A DNA stretch of 64,000 nucleotides from Alphaproteobacteria bacterium. Its GTDB lineage: Bacteria; Pseudomonadota; Alphaproteobacteria; GCA-2731375. Numbering within the stretch: position 1 is the first letter of the stretch; each line of letters starts with the position of its first letter. This document shows, piece by piece, positions 10,281 through 20,893 of the stretch. Location of the stretch: assembly GCA_021776235.1 (NCBI GenBank), contig JAJFGG010000018.1, forward strand, positions 1 to 64,000, in the 5' to 3' direction. The notes beneath the pieces are model-generated. The model made no database searches. It was given only the letters and a program-made list of their open reading frames with translations, and was not told where the DNA came from. The position numbers were made by a program, and so were the translations under genes.

Positions 10281-11666
10281 TTATACTCTGGCCGGCGCAG
10301 GCCGGCCGCTCTCGTCGAACTCACCGATACGATAGGTGCCTTTCGGGTTGCCATTTTGGTTGTACGAATAGTACTCGACATCAGTGGAGGGCACGCCAAA
10401 GCTTCTCGTGATAGGGTGGCCGTCCTCATCCTCCTCTGTCTGCCACATGCGCAGCCATTTCAGCACGTCCGCACCGCATTCCAGTAGTCCGTCCGAATTG
10501 ACCTCTTCAAGTTCGTCGGCCGACATCCAGCGATACGTGCGCGTTCCATCATCTGCTGCGTCGAGTTCTGGACCAGCCGTCGGCAGGCGATGGCCATATA
10601 CCCGACACCGCCACTCCCCAGTGCCGCCATCAGGGGCCGAGCCGGGGAGGTCGGCTAACCAGCTGAGCCACGGCAATTGCAATCCCAGTTGATCGCGCAA
10701 TTGCGTGACCACGGAACCCATGACATTGCAGACGTCCAGAATGCCCGCTGATGCGTCCTCCGCCGCCGCAAACTTTGGAAGCTGCCAGCCATCGGTTTCG
10801 TTACCTAGGACAAGCACCTTGTCATCGCTATCTTCGACCAACAGTCGCGCCTCGTCGACGCCGCCCACCGGTCCGTCGCGCAGCGCGGCGAACTGACCGT
10901 CGCCCCGATGGTATGGCACCAGGTGCTTGACGTCGTCCGGCAGAACATCATGAACGGCAGACGGGTAGATGGTCGGCCCGCAGGCGGGAGGCGATGACCT
11001 GGCGTGGAACTTCATATAGAGCCCACAGCGATCAGCGTTACCATAGTTGGGGCGCGCCTCATGCCATAGAAATCCGTCCATCAAGACGACATCGCCCTTT
11101 TTCAGAGACGGGTCCACCAACGATATTTCGCCCGGAGACGGGACCAGGGCGGCGTCTACTTGATGCACACGTCCGTTCGATGGCAATACTGTGGTTTTAA
11201 GGTGTGAACCGGGGGATACGGCGAGTGGGCCTGCGGTTTCCGTATAATCGACGAACGGGACGACCGCGAACATCCACTTGACGTACGAGCCGACACAGCG
11301 CCAAGGCTTGTAGTCGTAGTGGGCGCCGCTGCCCTCGACGAACGGCTTATCGCCGATGCCTGCGCCTGGCGGACGCATAATTGACCAATATTGCGCCAAC
11401 GTTGCGGGCTCGCCAAAAAGCTCCTGGACCGCCGCCACGATTGCAGGGTGTGCAAGGCTCAATTCCGCTAGGTCCGGGTGTTCTTCCAGAACCCGAGGGC
11501 CCATGGAATGGATGCCCGGCGACGGATAGGCCGAGCCCTCCTGGTAGGTGTCGTAATCGCCGCTGTTAAAGGCAGCGCGGATCGGCCCTGCGAGACGGTC
11601 CACTTCCGCGTTTGTCAGGACATTCCTAAGGACGTAATAGCCATTTTTCTCGAATTCATTCTTCAT
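10281..11666 (-). CDS. Phytanoyl-CoA dioxygenase family protein with Nudix-like C-terminal domain
   Basis: PhyH-type N-terminus (FEKNGYYVLRNVL, HYDYKPW, GDVVLMDGFLWHEARPN); C-terminal half resembles a Nudix fold (VLVLGNETDGWQLPKF...RTYRWMSADEL). Confidence 0.75.
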   Translation of the reverse strand: MKNEFEKNGYYVLRNVLTNAEVDRLAGPIRAAFNSGDYDTYQEGSAYPSPGIHSMGPRVLEEHPDLAELSLAHPAIVAAVQELFGEPATLAQYWSIMRPPGAGIGDKPFVEGSGAHYDYKPWRCVGSYVKWMFAVVPFVDYTETAGPLAVSPGSHLKTTVLPSNGRVHQVDAALVPSPGEISLVDPSLKKGDVVLMDGFLWHEARPNYGNADRCGLYMKFHARSSPPACGPTIYPSAVHDVLPDDVKHLVPYHRGDGQFAALRDGPVGGVDEARLLVEDSDDKVLVLGNETDGWQLPKFAAAEDASAGILDVCNVMGSVVTQLRDQLGLQLPWLSWLADLPGSAPDGGTGEWRCRVYGHRLPTAGPELDAADDGTRTYRWMSADELEEVNSDGLLECGADVLKWLRMWQTEEDEDGHPITRSFGVPSTDVEYYSYNQNGNPKGTYRIGEFDESGRPAPARV

Positions 11667-11972
11667 GGCTTGGCCTTCTATATCTGGGGACGAGCGGCAC
11701 TAACATTGCTCCCAGAATATACGCTAAGGGTTGAATATCAAGGCGCCACCTGGACTCAGCCGTCCGCAAATCCAAGCTCAATTCTTCGGCAGGATACGTC
11801 CAGATCACAAATACTTACGGACGTTGGAAATGACGGCTTTGGGGCACGAGAACTAAACCGCTCTCGCGATAACTTGTGTCAGCCTGTGGTGAGGACTGCA
11901 CGATAACCGGCGGGCCTGTCCTGTGTTGAGATTTGGAGCCTCCAAAACCGCACTCAACACAGGAATAGAGCC

Positions 11973-12325
11973 ATGACTGACAAAGCTATCAGCCCGTTAC
12001 GCTCGCACATGATCGAGGACATGACGGTCCGGGGATTTACGCCGGGCAGGCAACGAAGATATCTCACGGTGGTGACGAAGTTCACGACCTTTCTTGGCCA
12101 CGCTCCGGATCAGGCCAGTGTAAAGGATCTGCGGCGCTTCCAGTGCCACATGCGATCCGATGGGGCGTCGGCGACTACGATGAACGCGGCGGTGTCTGCC
12201 CTATTTTTTCTTTAGCGTGACGCTGGGGCGCGGCGATGCCGAGGCGGGCTTGACGACGGTCCGTCTGCCGCAACGCCTGCCAGTGATCCTGAGCGTCGGG
12301 GAGATGGTCCGGTTTCAATGCCAGG
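11973..12325 (+). pseudogene. Tyrosine recombinase/integrase N-terminal fragment, frameshifted
   Basis: MTDKAISPLRSHMIEDMTVRGFTPGRQRRYLTVVTKFTTFLG is a typical SAM-like core-binding domain; reading continues in another frame after a T-run (SVTLGRGDAEAGLTTVRLPQRLPVILS). Confidence 0.75.
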
Positions 12326-12329
12326 CGCT

Positions 12330-12500
12330 GCGCATGCTGGACGAGAAGCCGTCAACGAGGTCGAGCGGCGCAACCGGCTGTTGTGAAGGTTCCTCAATCG
12401 AATCCAGAACCTTGCTGGCCGAGGTGCGGCGTTCGGCGGCCGTTTCGCTGATGCCGGTGATGTTGCCCTTGATCTGCTCGGTGCCGGCGGCGCCTTTTTG
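12330..12500 (-). pseudogene. Remnant of a methyl-accepting chemotaxis protein C-terminus
   Basis: DNA and alternate-frame peptides parallel the 3' end of the MCP at 13720 (e.g. PRPARFW...HN.R in both minus-strand shadow frames). Confidence 0.75.
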
Positions 12501-12621
12501 ACGAGTCCGTTCGTTGTCAGAAATCTCAGTCCAGCAACACGGTCGTCATCTCCTGCTTCTTCAACCTGAGTGCTCTGGTATCCAAGAACACGCGGCGTCA
12601 CCGCAATTTCGGGCGAAAACA

Positions 12622-12777
12622 GTCATGTCCGCGAAAGCAGATATCCAGAAACTCGTTGCAGGCTATGTGTAAGCAATTGAAAGGAAAAACCTTTTCTTTC
12701 CCACCCGAAATTTTGCTTTCGCGAGAATGACGGGGGAGAGGGGATTTGACAGTTTCAAATCGTTTTTCCGCAGCCTG
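12622..12777. repeat. Intergenic repeat, copy 2 (diverged)
   Basis: Shares GTCAT.TCCGCGAAAGC.GA.ATCCAGA, GGCTATGTGTAAG.AATTGAAA and ATCGTTTTTC.GCAGCCTG with copy 1. Confidence 0.75.
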
Positions 12778-12963
12778 ATAGAGCGCTGCTCGCGGTCGGG
12801 TCGCTGTTGATGAAATTGGGCGCAAGGCAGCGGCGGCTGCGCAGAACTATAATTCTTCACCATATGCCTATGCTGAGAACCTGGTTTCTATTGGAATGAA
12901 TTTGAATTACAAGCAGCGTGGTTTTCAATTTTACTCTGGAACGAAGGCGCGATTATCTAAGCC

Positions 12964-13695
12964 GTGACGTTAGAATACATTTATATTTTGGCAGTGATTA
13001 TCGTTCTCTCTGTCGTGCAATCATTCTTTGGCATGGGCGTGCTGGTCTTCGGCACCCCCACCCTGTTGTTGATGGGGTACGACTTCATACCCACCCTCGG
13101 CTATCTTCTTCCCGCTTCGTTCGCGATTTCACTGCTGCAGGTGCTGACCGCTGGAACGAGCCGGGTTCCCGTATCGCCGTTTCTTTATCTGCTCTGCCTG
13201 CCGGGAATCGGGATCGGGTTAGGGCTTGCTAAATCCAGTTGGTTGGAGCCCCTGGCCAACAACCTGATCGGCGGGACATTATTGTTGTCCGCGCTCGTTC
13301 GTTTCTGGTCCCCGTCGCGAAGGCTATTTACTGTCCTCTTGGAAAAACAACTTCCCGCCTATCACCTTGCCATGGGGCTGCTTCACGGCCTGACAAATTT
13401 GGGCGGCGCCTTACTGGCTATTCTTGCCAGCGCCACAAGCAATGACAAGGAAGCCATTCGATACACCATCGCGCACTACTACTTAGCCTTCAGTGTCATC
13501 CAGATGCTGATTATCGGGACCTTCATTGCGCGCTTCGATATCCTTTTGGCCAATTTTCCCGCCGCGCTGGTCTCCTCGGCGGTCTACTTGATAATCGGTA
13601 ACCGTATTTTCGCTCGCGCCAACAACCCCACCTATAATTTTGTCCTGACCCTGTTCATCGCCGTCTATGGCGTTGTCGTTTTGTCTCAGTCTTAG
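12964..13695 (+). CDS. TSUP/TauE-SafE family membrane transporter (GTG start)
   Basis: 243-aa polytopic protein, FFGMGVLVFGTPTLLLMGYDF motif. Confidence 0.8.
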   Translation: MTLEYIYILAVIIVLSVVQSFFGMGVLVFGTPTLLLMGYDFIPTLGYLLPASFAISLLQVLTAGTSRVPVSPFLYLLCLPGIGIGLGLAKSSWLEPLANNLIGGTLLLSALVRFWSPSRRLFTVLLEKQLPAYHLAMGLLHGLTNLGGALLAILASATSNDKEAIRYTIAHYYLAFSVIQMLIIGTFIARFDILLANFPAALVSSAVYLIIGNRIFARANNPTYNFVLTLFIAVYGVVVLSQS

Positions 13696-13719
13696 AACCT
13701 TTCCGGGCTATTCTGGGAT

Positions 13720-15432
13720 CTAGGCCGCGCGCATGCCGGTCAGGAAGCCGTCAACCAGGTCACGCAGGGTGACCGATTGTTGTGAAAGCTCCTGGCTGGC
13801 ATCCAGAACCTCGCTGGCCGAGGTGCCGGTTTCAGCGGCCGCCTCGCTGACGCCGCTGATATTGCTCCTGACCTGTTCGGTGCCGGCCGCGGCTTCCTGG
13901 GCATTGCGGCTGATTTCTCTGGTCGCCGCGCCCTGTTCCTCGACGGCGGCAGAGATGGCGGAAGCGATCTCGTTGATCTGGGCAATGGTCTGGGTGATCT
14001 CGTCGATCGCGGTTACCGCCTCGTCGGTCGCGCCCTGGATGCCTTCGATCTGGCCGGCAATCTCCTCAGTCGCTTTGCCGGTCTGGCTGGCCAGGTTCTT
14101 CACTTCCGAGGCAACCACGGCGAAGCCCTTGCCGGCCTCGCCGGCCCGGGCCGCCTCGATGGTGGCGTTCAGGGCCAGCAGGTTGGTTTGGCTGGCAATG
14201 TCGTTGATCAATTCAACCACCTCGCCGATCTTCTTGGAAGCCTCGACCAGCCCCTGAACCTTGCGGGTGGCCTGCTCGGCCGCGCCGACGGCGTTCTGCG
14301 TCGTATCGGCCGACGTACTAACCTGGGTGGCGATTTCCGAGACCGAGGCCGAGAGTTCCTCCGTGGCCGAGGCCACGGTCTGGACATTGGTGCTGGCCTG
14401 TTCGGTCGCGGCGGAGACCGTGCTGGAACGTTCGGAGGTATCGTTGGCCAGCTGTTTCATGGACCCCGCCGCCGCGCTCATCTGTGCGCCGGCTGAAACC
14501 ACGGTTTCGATAACATTGGCGACTTTGCCTTCGAATTCCTTGGTCAACTGCTCTCGGCGCTGGAAGCTTTCTTCGCGGGCCGCCTGCTCTTTTTCCCGTT
14601 CGGCCGCCAGTTCCTGCATTTTGATGGTATTGGCCCGGAATGTGGTGAAGGCCCGTACCACGGCGCCGATCTCGTCGTCGGCACGCATCTTGACTTCGAT
14701 GCTGACATCGCCGTCACGCAACGCGTTAAGCGCGCTAACGACTTCCGACAGCGGCCGCACGATGAACGAGCGCACGATCCAGAAGGACAGCGCTAGGCCG
14801 GTGAAAACGGCGATCGCCGCCAGGATCGACATCAGCAGGATGGCCTGCTTCTCGTGTTCTTCGGCGCGCAGCAGAGCGGCTTCGGTGAAGCTTACGATCT
14901 CGGCCTGCAGAGCCTCGAGTTCGTGAATGAGCTTGTCTTCCTCCACCTCGGTCTTTTTGGCAATCTCCATCGCATGCTTTTCGTCATGCGCAGCAAAGGC
15001 GTCAAAGGCCTCAATGGCATGGGCCTCATAGGCGCCATGGGCGTGTTCTATTGACTCTAACTCGTGCAGCACCTTCTCGAACTCTACCCGTTCGTCCTCG
15101 CCATGGGCGGCAGAGGCCGACGCCGTGGCCAGCGCCTCGCCCCCGGTGATCTCGGCCTCGACCTTGGCGCTCAGGGTCTTGAAGGCCGCGACAGTCTCAT
15201 TGAAGGGAACACTCCTGGCCGCGTCTCTCTCCATCTCCTCGCCGTAACGGATGGCGCGCTCGAATTCAATAGCCTGTTCCAACTGGTGCACGGTGATCTT
15301 AGAGATGATTTCGGTCAGTGGCATGTCCTGCTCGGCGATGGCTTCTATCTCGCCGCCGATTTTGGCACGTTGATAGACGCCGGCGCCCACCGTTGCCACC
15401 AACAGGATGAGGCAGATGGACACCACCCCCAT
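13720..15432 (-). CDS. Methyl-accepting chemotaxis protein
   Basis: TM, HAMP, signalling domain with [47 protein letters not shown]. Confidence 0.93.
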   Translation of the reverse strand: MGVVSICLILLVATVGAGVYQRAKIGGEIEAIAEQDMPLTEIISKITVHQLEQAIEFERAIRYGEEMERDAARSVPFNETVAAFKTLSAKVEAEITGGEALATASASAAHGEDERVEFEKVLHELESIEHAHGAYEAHAIEAFDAFAAHDEKHAMEIAKKTEVEEDKLIHELEALQAEIVSFTEAALLRAEEHEKQAILLMSILAAIAVFTGLALSFWIVRSFIVRPLSEVVSALNALRDGDVSIEVKMRADDEIGAVVRAFTTFRANTIKMQELAAEREKEQAAREESFQRREQLTKEFEGKVANVIETVVSAGAQMSAAAGSMKQLANDTSERSSTVSAATEQASTNVQTVASATEELSASVSEIATQVSTSADTTQNAVGAAEQATRKVQGLVEASKKIGEVVELINDIASQTNLLALNATIEAARAGEAGKGFAVVASEVKNLASQTGKATEEIAGQIEGIQGATDEAVTAIDEITQTIAQINEIASAISAAVEEQGAATREISRNAQEAAAGTEQVRSNISGVSEAAAETGTSASEVLDASQELSQQSVTLRDLVDGFLTGMRAA

Positions 15433-15742
15433 CAGCTTCTGTCCGACCGACAGGCTCCATCGCCGGCTATCGGCGTCCTGGTTTAAACGTTCCCGCTTTC
15501 CTGCTCTGGCGTCTTCATTCCCTTAATCCTCTCGATCGGGGTTCAATACGATGCTGTCCCAATGCCGAAATTCGTAGCTAGCAGCTTTAAAAAATCTAAG
15601 GATTTCCTTAGTAAATAATTTGTTACTTAAGGTTCGTTTAATGGCGATCAAAAAATTCTAATCCTCCAAATGCTCTCCCGATTATGTTGATCATGTCACT
15701 GCTATTCCGCGAAAATGTTCTACCTTGTTCAGGAGAAACGAA

Positions 15743-15773
15743 CGCCCCGGCCGAAATTTTATCGACCGGGGCG
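15743..15773 (-). terminator. Stem-loop downstream of the MCP at 15880
   Basis: CGCCCCGGCCG-N9-CGACCGGGGCG, 11-bp arms with one mismatch. Confidence 0.6.
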
Positions 15774-15879
15774 CGTGATATGGATGTAACAATTCAGAGA
15801 GCATTCGGATCAGCCCAACTTGACGCCTGTCAGGAAAGGACCGGTGTGCGGGGCCGGGAAGGCCGCCGGCCCATGAGGC

Positions 15880-18138
15880 TCATGCAGCGCGGACCGAAGT
15901 CAGGAACTTGTCCACTTCCTCTCGCAGGCTGGTGGCCTGCTTGCTCAGATCGTTGGTTGCTTCCAGCACCTGGCTGGCCGCGGAACCGGTCTCCTGGGCG
16001 CCCCGGTTGACCTCGCTCATATTGGAATTGACCTCTTCAGTACCTTGAGCGGCTTCCTGAACGTTGCGGCTGATTTCCTGGGTCGATGCGCCTTGTTCCT
16101 CTACCGCCGCAGAAATGGAGCTGCCAATCTCACTGATTTCTTCAATGGTCTTGGAAATTCCTTCGATTGCGGTAACGGCCGAGCCCGTCGCGGTCTGGAT
16201 TTCAACGATCTGCCCGGAGATTTCCTCGGTTGCCTTCGCCGTTTGAGAGGCCAGGTTTTTCACTTCAGAAGCGACCACGGCGAAGCCTTTGCCGGCGTCA
16301 CCTGCCCGCGCCGCCTCGATCGTGGCATTCAGAGCCAGCAAATTGGTCTGATTGGCGATGTCGCTGATCAGTCCAACCACTTCGCCGATCTTCTGCGAGG
16401 CTTCCACCAGGCCCTGGACCTGCTCCGTCGCGCTTTGGGATTCGGCAACCGCGTTGTTGGAAATATCAGAAGACTGGCTGACCTGGCGGGAGATCTCCTG
16501 CACGGTCGCCGACATCTCCTCGGTCGCCGTCGCGACCGATTGCACATTGGTGCTGGCCTGAAGCGAGGCTGTCGTAACCGTGGCCGAACGGTTCGAGGTC
16601 TGTTCGGCGATGCCGCGCATTTCCGCGGCCGACGTGCTCATGCTCTCGGCCGCTTCGCCAACCGATTGAACAATGCCCATCACCGCGCTTTCGAAGCCGT
16701 CGGCTAGTTGAATGCGGTCGTCACGCACCCGCTTCTCGGTGTCAAGACGCTGTTGCTCCGCCGCCTCTTCCATGCGCTTGACGTTGATGGCATTGTCCTT
16801 GAAGACCTGAACCGTGCCAGCCATATCGCCGATTTCATCCTTGCGCTCAGTACCAGGGACTTCGACCTCAAGATCACCTTGCGCAAGACCAACCATGGCC
16901 AGCGTCATGGAAGTGATTGGCCTGGCGATCCCATTGCCGATTATCCATGCCATAACGATGCCAATCAGGATGGCAATGCCGACACAGAGGGCGATCAGCA
17001 GATAGGTGGTGGACACCGTTTCCGTGTTGCTGGCCTGACGCTGCTGCATCAGGTCGGATTCCATAGCCGAGAATTCGCCCATCAAGCGGCGGAACTCGTC
17101 GAAGTACTTTTTGCCACGGGCCTCGCCGATCAGATCGGACATGTCATCCATGGTCTTGGCGTGCCCAATTTCTCGGCGTAATGCGATGGCCGGTTCGGTG
17201 ACCTTTTCTTTCCATTCGGTGATGGTTGCTTGGGTTTCTTTCAGTAATTTTACCTGGGCAGGGTTATCGTTGACCGTCTGGCCCAAGCTTCCCACCAACT
17301 CGAAAAAACGCTTGGAACCACCGGTATAAGGGTCGAGGAAGGCGTCCTGGCCCGCCAACAGATAACCGCGCATGCCGGTCTCCATATCCACGGCAGCGGC
17401 GACAATGGAATTGGCGTGTGCGATCACTTTATATGTATGGGTCACCCACCCTTCGTTCTTGGACATCGTCTCAAGCTGGTTGACGTCAATGGGGACGCCC
17501 AATTCTGCGGCTTCCTTGACGGTATTGAAGGTGGCTTCGAATACAGCACGGCGCTTGTTCAGCAAAGCCTGTTCGCGTTCGATGAAGGTTTTGATCTGGC
17601 CGCGGAATTTGTCGAAATAGGCCTTGCCCTTGGCCTCGCCGACCAGCTTAGCCATGTCGTTCATGGTCTGAGCATCACCAATGTCCCGGCGCAACTGGAT
17701 GGTCGGCTCGGTGACCTCTTTCTGCCACTCGCGGAGAACATTTTCCACTTCGCCCAGGCGGGTAACCTGTTCCGGATTATCGTTGACGGTTTCCTGTAAG
17801 GCCGCGATACCTTGATAGGTTGCCGTCTCGCCAGCATTGTAAGGGTTGAGGAATTCGTCCTTGCCGGCCAGTAGATAGCCCCGCATACCGGTTTCCATGT
17901 CCACGGCGGAACCGACAATGGCGGCTGCATCGCCCAGCACGACATGGGTATGATCAACCCGTTCGTTGGTGCTGACAATGGAATTGATACTGTAAATTGA
18001 CATACCGCCCAGGGCCGCCAGCAATACCAGCGGCGAACAGATGCCGATCAAAACCCTCGCCTTGGTCTTCAGATTGGAAAACGTGCCACGGGCTAAAATG
18101 CCTCTAATATTGGCCATCTCTTGTCCCTCTCGGATCAC
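15880..18138 (-). CDS. Methyl-accepting chemotaxis protein with tandem CHASE3-like sensor repeats
   Basis: [23 protein letters not shown] and [23 protein letters not shown] within one protein; HAMP and MCP signalling domain. Confidence 0.93.
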   Translation of the reverse strand: MIREGQEMANIRGILARGTFSNLKTKARVLIGICSPLVLLAALGGMSIYSINSIVSTNERVDHTHVVLGDAAAIVGSAVDMETGMRGYLLAGKDEFLNPYNAGETATYQGIAALQETVNDNPEQVTRLGEVENVLREWQKEVTEPTIQLRRDIGDAQTMNDMAKLVGEAKGKAYFDKFRGQIKTFIEREQALLNKRRAVFEATFNTVKEAAELGVPIDVNQLETMSKNEGWVTHTYKVIAHANSIVAAAVDMETGMRGYLLAGQDAFLDPYTGGSKRFFELVGSLGQTVNDNPAQVKLLKETQATITEWKEKVTEPAIALRREIGHAKTMDDMSDLIGEARGKKYFDEFRRLMGEFSAMESDLMQQRQASNTETVSTTYLLIALCVGIAILIGIVMAWIIGNGIARPITSMTLAMVGLAQGDLEVEVPGTERKDEIGDMAGTVQVFKDNAINVKRMEEAAEQQRLDTEKRVRDDRIQLADGFESAVMGIVQSVGEAAESMSTSAAEMRGIAEQTSNRSATVTTASLQASTNVQSVATATEEMSATVQEISRQVSQSSDISNNAVAESQSATEQVQGLVEASQKIGEVVGLISDIANQTNLLALNATIEAARAGDAGKGFAVVASEVKNLASQTAKATEEISGQIVEIQTATGSAVTAIEGISKTIEEISEIGSSISAAVEEQGASTQEISRNVQEAAQGTEEVNSNMSEVNRGAQETGSAASQVLEATNDLSKQATSLREEVDKFLTSVRAA

Positions 18139-18423
18139 TTAACGTGCTTGAACATGGATCATAAATTTTACTGCGGGGCAGCTGCGGCGCTACCGAAACA
18201 GGTACATTGCCAAGCTCACTGCGCCACAACGGCAAATTCGTAGCGTTATTGTTGCGCGTAATGATTTAGGAAAGGTGAATATGGCTGCGGACTCCGCGAG
18301 GAGCGCCGCGTGACACACCTTTCGCCCCGAGCCTGATACGTTGCCATAGGTAGGCGCTACGCCGTACGAGAGGTCAAACGGAAGCCCGCCGGACCTTTCA
18401 GGTGTGTGTTCGCAATCCCGGCG

Positions 18424-19653
18424 TCATTCTTCGGGGTACGCGCCAAGAAGCACTTTGCCCATGTACTCACGGGCATCGATGGGGGAATAAGGCTGCATGA
18501 ACGGCCCGGCTCTAACGTCCCGATATAAACGGGATAACGGGTTGCGCGCCATATATCCGCCGCCGCCGCTCAAGTCCATCGACTGGCCAACGATGTCGAT
18601 CGCGTGCCGGTTCACGACCCATTTCGCGCTCTGATAGTCTTTCATCAATTCATGGCCCTGCTCGTAGGTCGCCGTTGCGCCGCCATCCGTAGCCGCCATG
18701 AAGTCATCAAGCTGCATGCCAAGCCTGGCCAGGATGCTTTGCGCGGTGGCCAGGGAAATCTCCATTTCCGCCAACGCGTGGTGCACGCCAGGTCTCGCCC
18801 CGGATCGCACCTGGGCGGTCTGGGCCGTCGACTGCGCATCGAGTGCATACTGAAACGCCGTTTCAGCAACGCCCAGGAATGCGCCGACCAACGGTACATT
18901 CGCCAATGTGCGGTTGACCAGAACAGGGGTGCTCCACTTTCCCCAGGGGCCAATCTTGCGCAACGCGTCGTGGGGAACCAGGCAGTTTTCGAACTGTATG
19001 GACTGGCTACCCGAAGCGCGCATTCCCAAGGCATCCCAATCACCCAGCGGCCGGATCCCTTCTGTACTCATGGGGACGAGGACGTTGGCGATATGGTCGC
19101 CGTCCGCGTCACGCATGCGCACATTGGCCGCGACGTGGGTTGCCAGGGGCGACATGGTAACAAAGTTCTTCGTGCCACTGAGCCGCCAACCCGCCTCGCT
19201 CCAGCGTGCTTCGCTCAGCGGATGAAGATTGTCCGTGCCCCGCTCGGTGGTGGTTGAGCAAATCAGCATCTCGCCTTTCGCAACCGCTTCCAGGAAGGTT
19301 CGGGCCCGAAGCCGCGGTGCAGAGCCTGTGTCGCTGGCACGATAAAGGGCTGCTAGCCCGCGCGTGGCCGAAAGGTGCATGCTGATCGCGATCGCGGCCG
19401 AGCCATCGCCCCTGGCAAGCGTTGCAATGGTCAATGTCCAGTCATGCATGGATCGCAAACCCAGACCGCCAAGCTCCTCCGGCACGAAGGCCGCTGCTAT
19501 GCCCGTGCGTTGCATGTCGGCATAGTTTGCCGGGCAAATCTCATTCGCCCGGTCGGCTGCATCGGCCCGGGCCTGGAAAGTTTCAACCAGATTGTTGGCT
19601 GCGGCAATGACGCGCTCACCAGCCGCGGTCGTTGGGACAATGCGATAGCTCAT
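18424..19653 (-). CDS. Acyl-CoA dehydrogenase family protein (DszC-like)
   Basis: VPEELGGLGL, CSTTTERGTDN, LSGTKNFVTMSPLA, C-terminal helical domain. Confidence 0.85.
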   Translation of the reverse strand: MSYRIVPTTAAGERVIAAANNLVETFQARADAADRANEICPANYADMQRTGIAAAFVPEELGGLGLRSMHDWTLTIATLARGDGSAAIAISMHLSATRGLAALYRASDTGSAPRLRARTFLEAVAKGEMLICSTTTERGTDNLHPLSEARWSEAGWRLSGTKNFVTMSPLATHVAANVRMRDADGDHIANVLVPMSTEGIRPLGDWDALGMRASGSQSIQFENCLVPHDALRKIGPWGKWSTPVLVNRTLANVPLVGAFLGVAETAFQYALDAQSTAQTAQVRSGARPGVHHALAEMEISLATAQSILARLGMQLDDFMAATDGGATATYEQGHELMKDYQSAKWVVNRHAIDIVGQSMDLSGGGGYMARNPLSRLYRDVRAGPFMQPYSPIDAREYMGKVLLGAYPEE

Positions 19654-19716
19654 GGCGGAGTTGTTCTTCTTTGCATCTCAAACGCCGCAGGAGCGGCAGG
19701 TCAAAATATGGCGATC

Positions 19717-20559
19717 TCAGGGTTTCTCCGGCGACCAGCCATAGGCTTTGGCACAGGCGCCGCCCATCAGCGTCGCCCGTTCGCTATCGCTCAGGCGGTC
19801 GGTGAGGCGGAACGGTTCGACTCCCTGTTCGTAGTTGACGACCGCGTACGCGCGGGTCCAGTCGGTGCCCCACAGGCAGCGGTCGAGATCCCAGGCGTCG
19901 AATACGCGGGCGAGGGGGTCCCAGATGTCCGGGTAGGGGTAATCGGCGTGGGAAAGCGTGCACGCCCCGCTGACCTTGATCACCGCGTTTGCGCGGCTGG
20001 CCAGAGCGAGCACTTTCGGCAGGTCGGCCCAGGGCTCCGGCGCAGCCGGCGGGGTGCGGGGCTGCTGGATGCCCAGATGATCGATGATGAATCGGGTGTC
20101 GGGGTGGCGGTCGACCAGCGCCGTGCCCGCCTCCAGGTTGCCCCAGCAGAGCATGTTGACCGGAAAATCGTGCCGCGCGGCCTCGCGCAGGATCAGGCCG
20201 ATGCCCGGGTCGTCGGGGTCGCGTCCCGCCTCGGGGGTCATCATGATGCGAATGCCGACGGTGCCTGGGATTTTCTTCCAGTCCGCAATGACATCGGCGA
20301 CCGCGGGGTCCGACGGATCGACGGGCTTGACGAGGCCAAAACGGCCGGGATGGGCATTGCGCACCTCGACCGCATAACTGGCGTCGTATTGATACATGGA
20401 AAAGGCGGAGATGAAGATCGCGCCATGGACGCCGACCGCATCCATCGCCGCCACCATCTCGTCGCCGGTGACGTGGTCAGGCCAGTTCGGCACCGAGTGC
20501 CAGGGCCGGTCGGGCGTGTTGGCGGCATAGGCGTGGACCTGGGAATCAATGATCGGCAT
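19717..20559 (-). CDS. Amidohydrolase-related (TIM-barrel) protein
   Basis: MPIIDSQVHAY N-terminus, FIIDHLGI, RCLWGTDWT. Confidence 0.85.
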   Translation of the reverse strand: MPIIDSQVHAYAANTPDRPWHSVPNWPDHVTGDEMVAAMDAVGVHGAIFISAFSMYQYDASYAVEVRNAHPGRFGLVKPVDPSDPAVADVIADWKKIPGTVGIRIMMTPEAGRDPDDPGIGLILREAARHDFPVNMLCWGNLEAGTALVDRHPDTRFIIDHLGIQQPRTPPAAPEPWADLPKVLALASRANAVIKVSGACTLSHADYPYPDIWDPLARVFDAWDLDRCLWGTDWTRAYAVVNYEQGVEPFRLTDRLSDSERATLMGGACAKAYGWSPEKP

Positions 20560-20893
20560 GGGGGCTGTTCCTCTTGGTAATACAGTCTTTTGCCATTGCA
20601 GCAGCTTGCGGCGGTTACGTCGAGAGGGGTTCGTAATTCGGGATCAAACAAATTCTAGAAGATGGGGGGCCGAACCAGCGGGACAAGGTCTATCTGAGCC
20701 TGGTACCGTACGGTATGGACGAGCAGTGGCGCGGCCTGTTGCGCCCGCAACCCGGTTATGCCGGGAGATCGACAGGCCGCACGACAAAAGGGAAACACGG
20801 TCCTGCTCGGTCGTTCAACGTACAGTGATGACTTGCACCGTGGAAATTGGTGCCGCGCTCTTATCTCCCGGGACCTGACCGGGCAGGTGGCGG

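Noticed and set aside
19375-20580. 401-aa plus-strand ORF
   Set aside because: Antisense to the acyl-CoA dehydrogenase and amidohydrolase genes; spans their intergenic gap with shadow composition.
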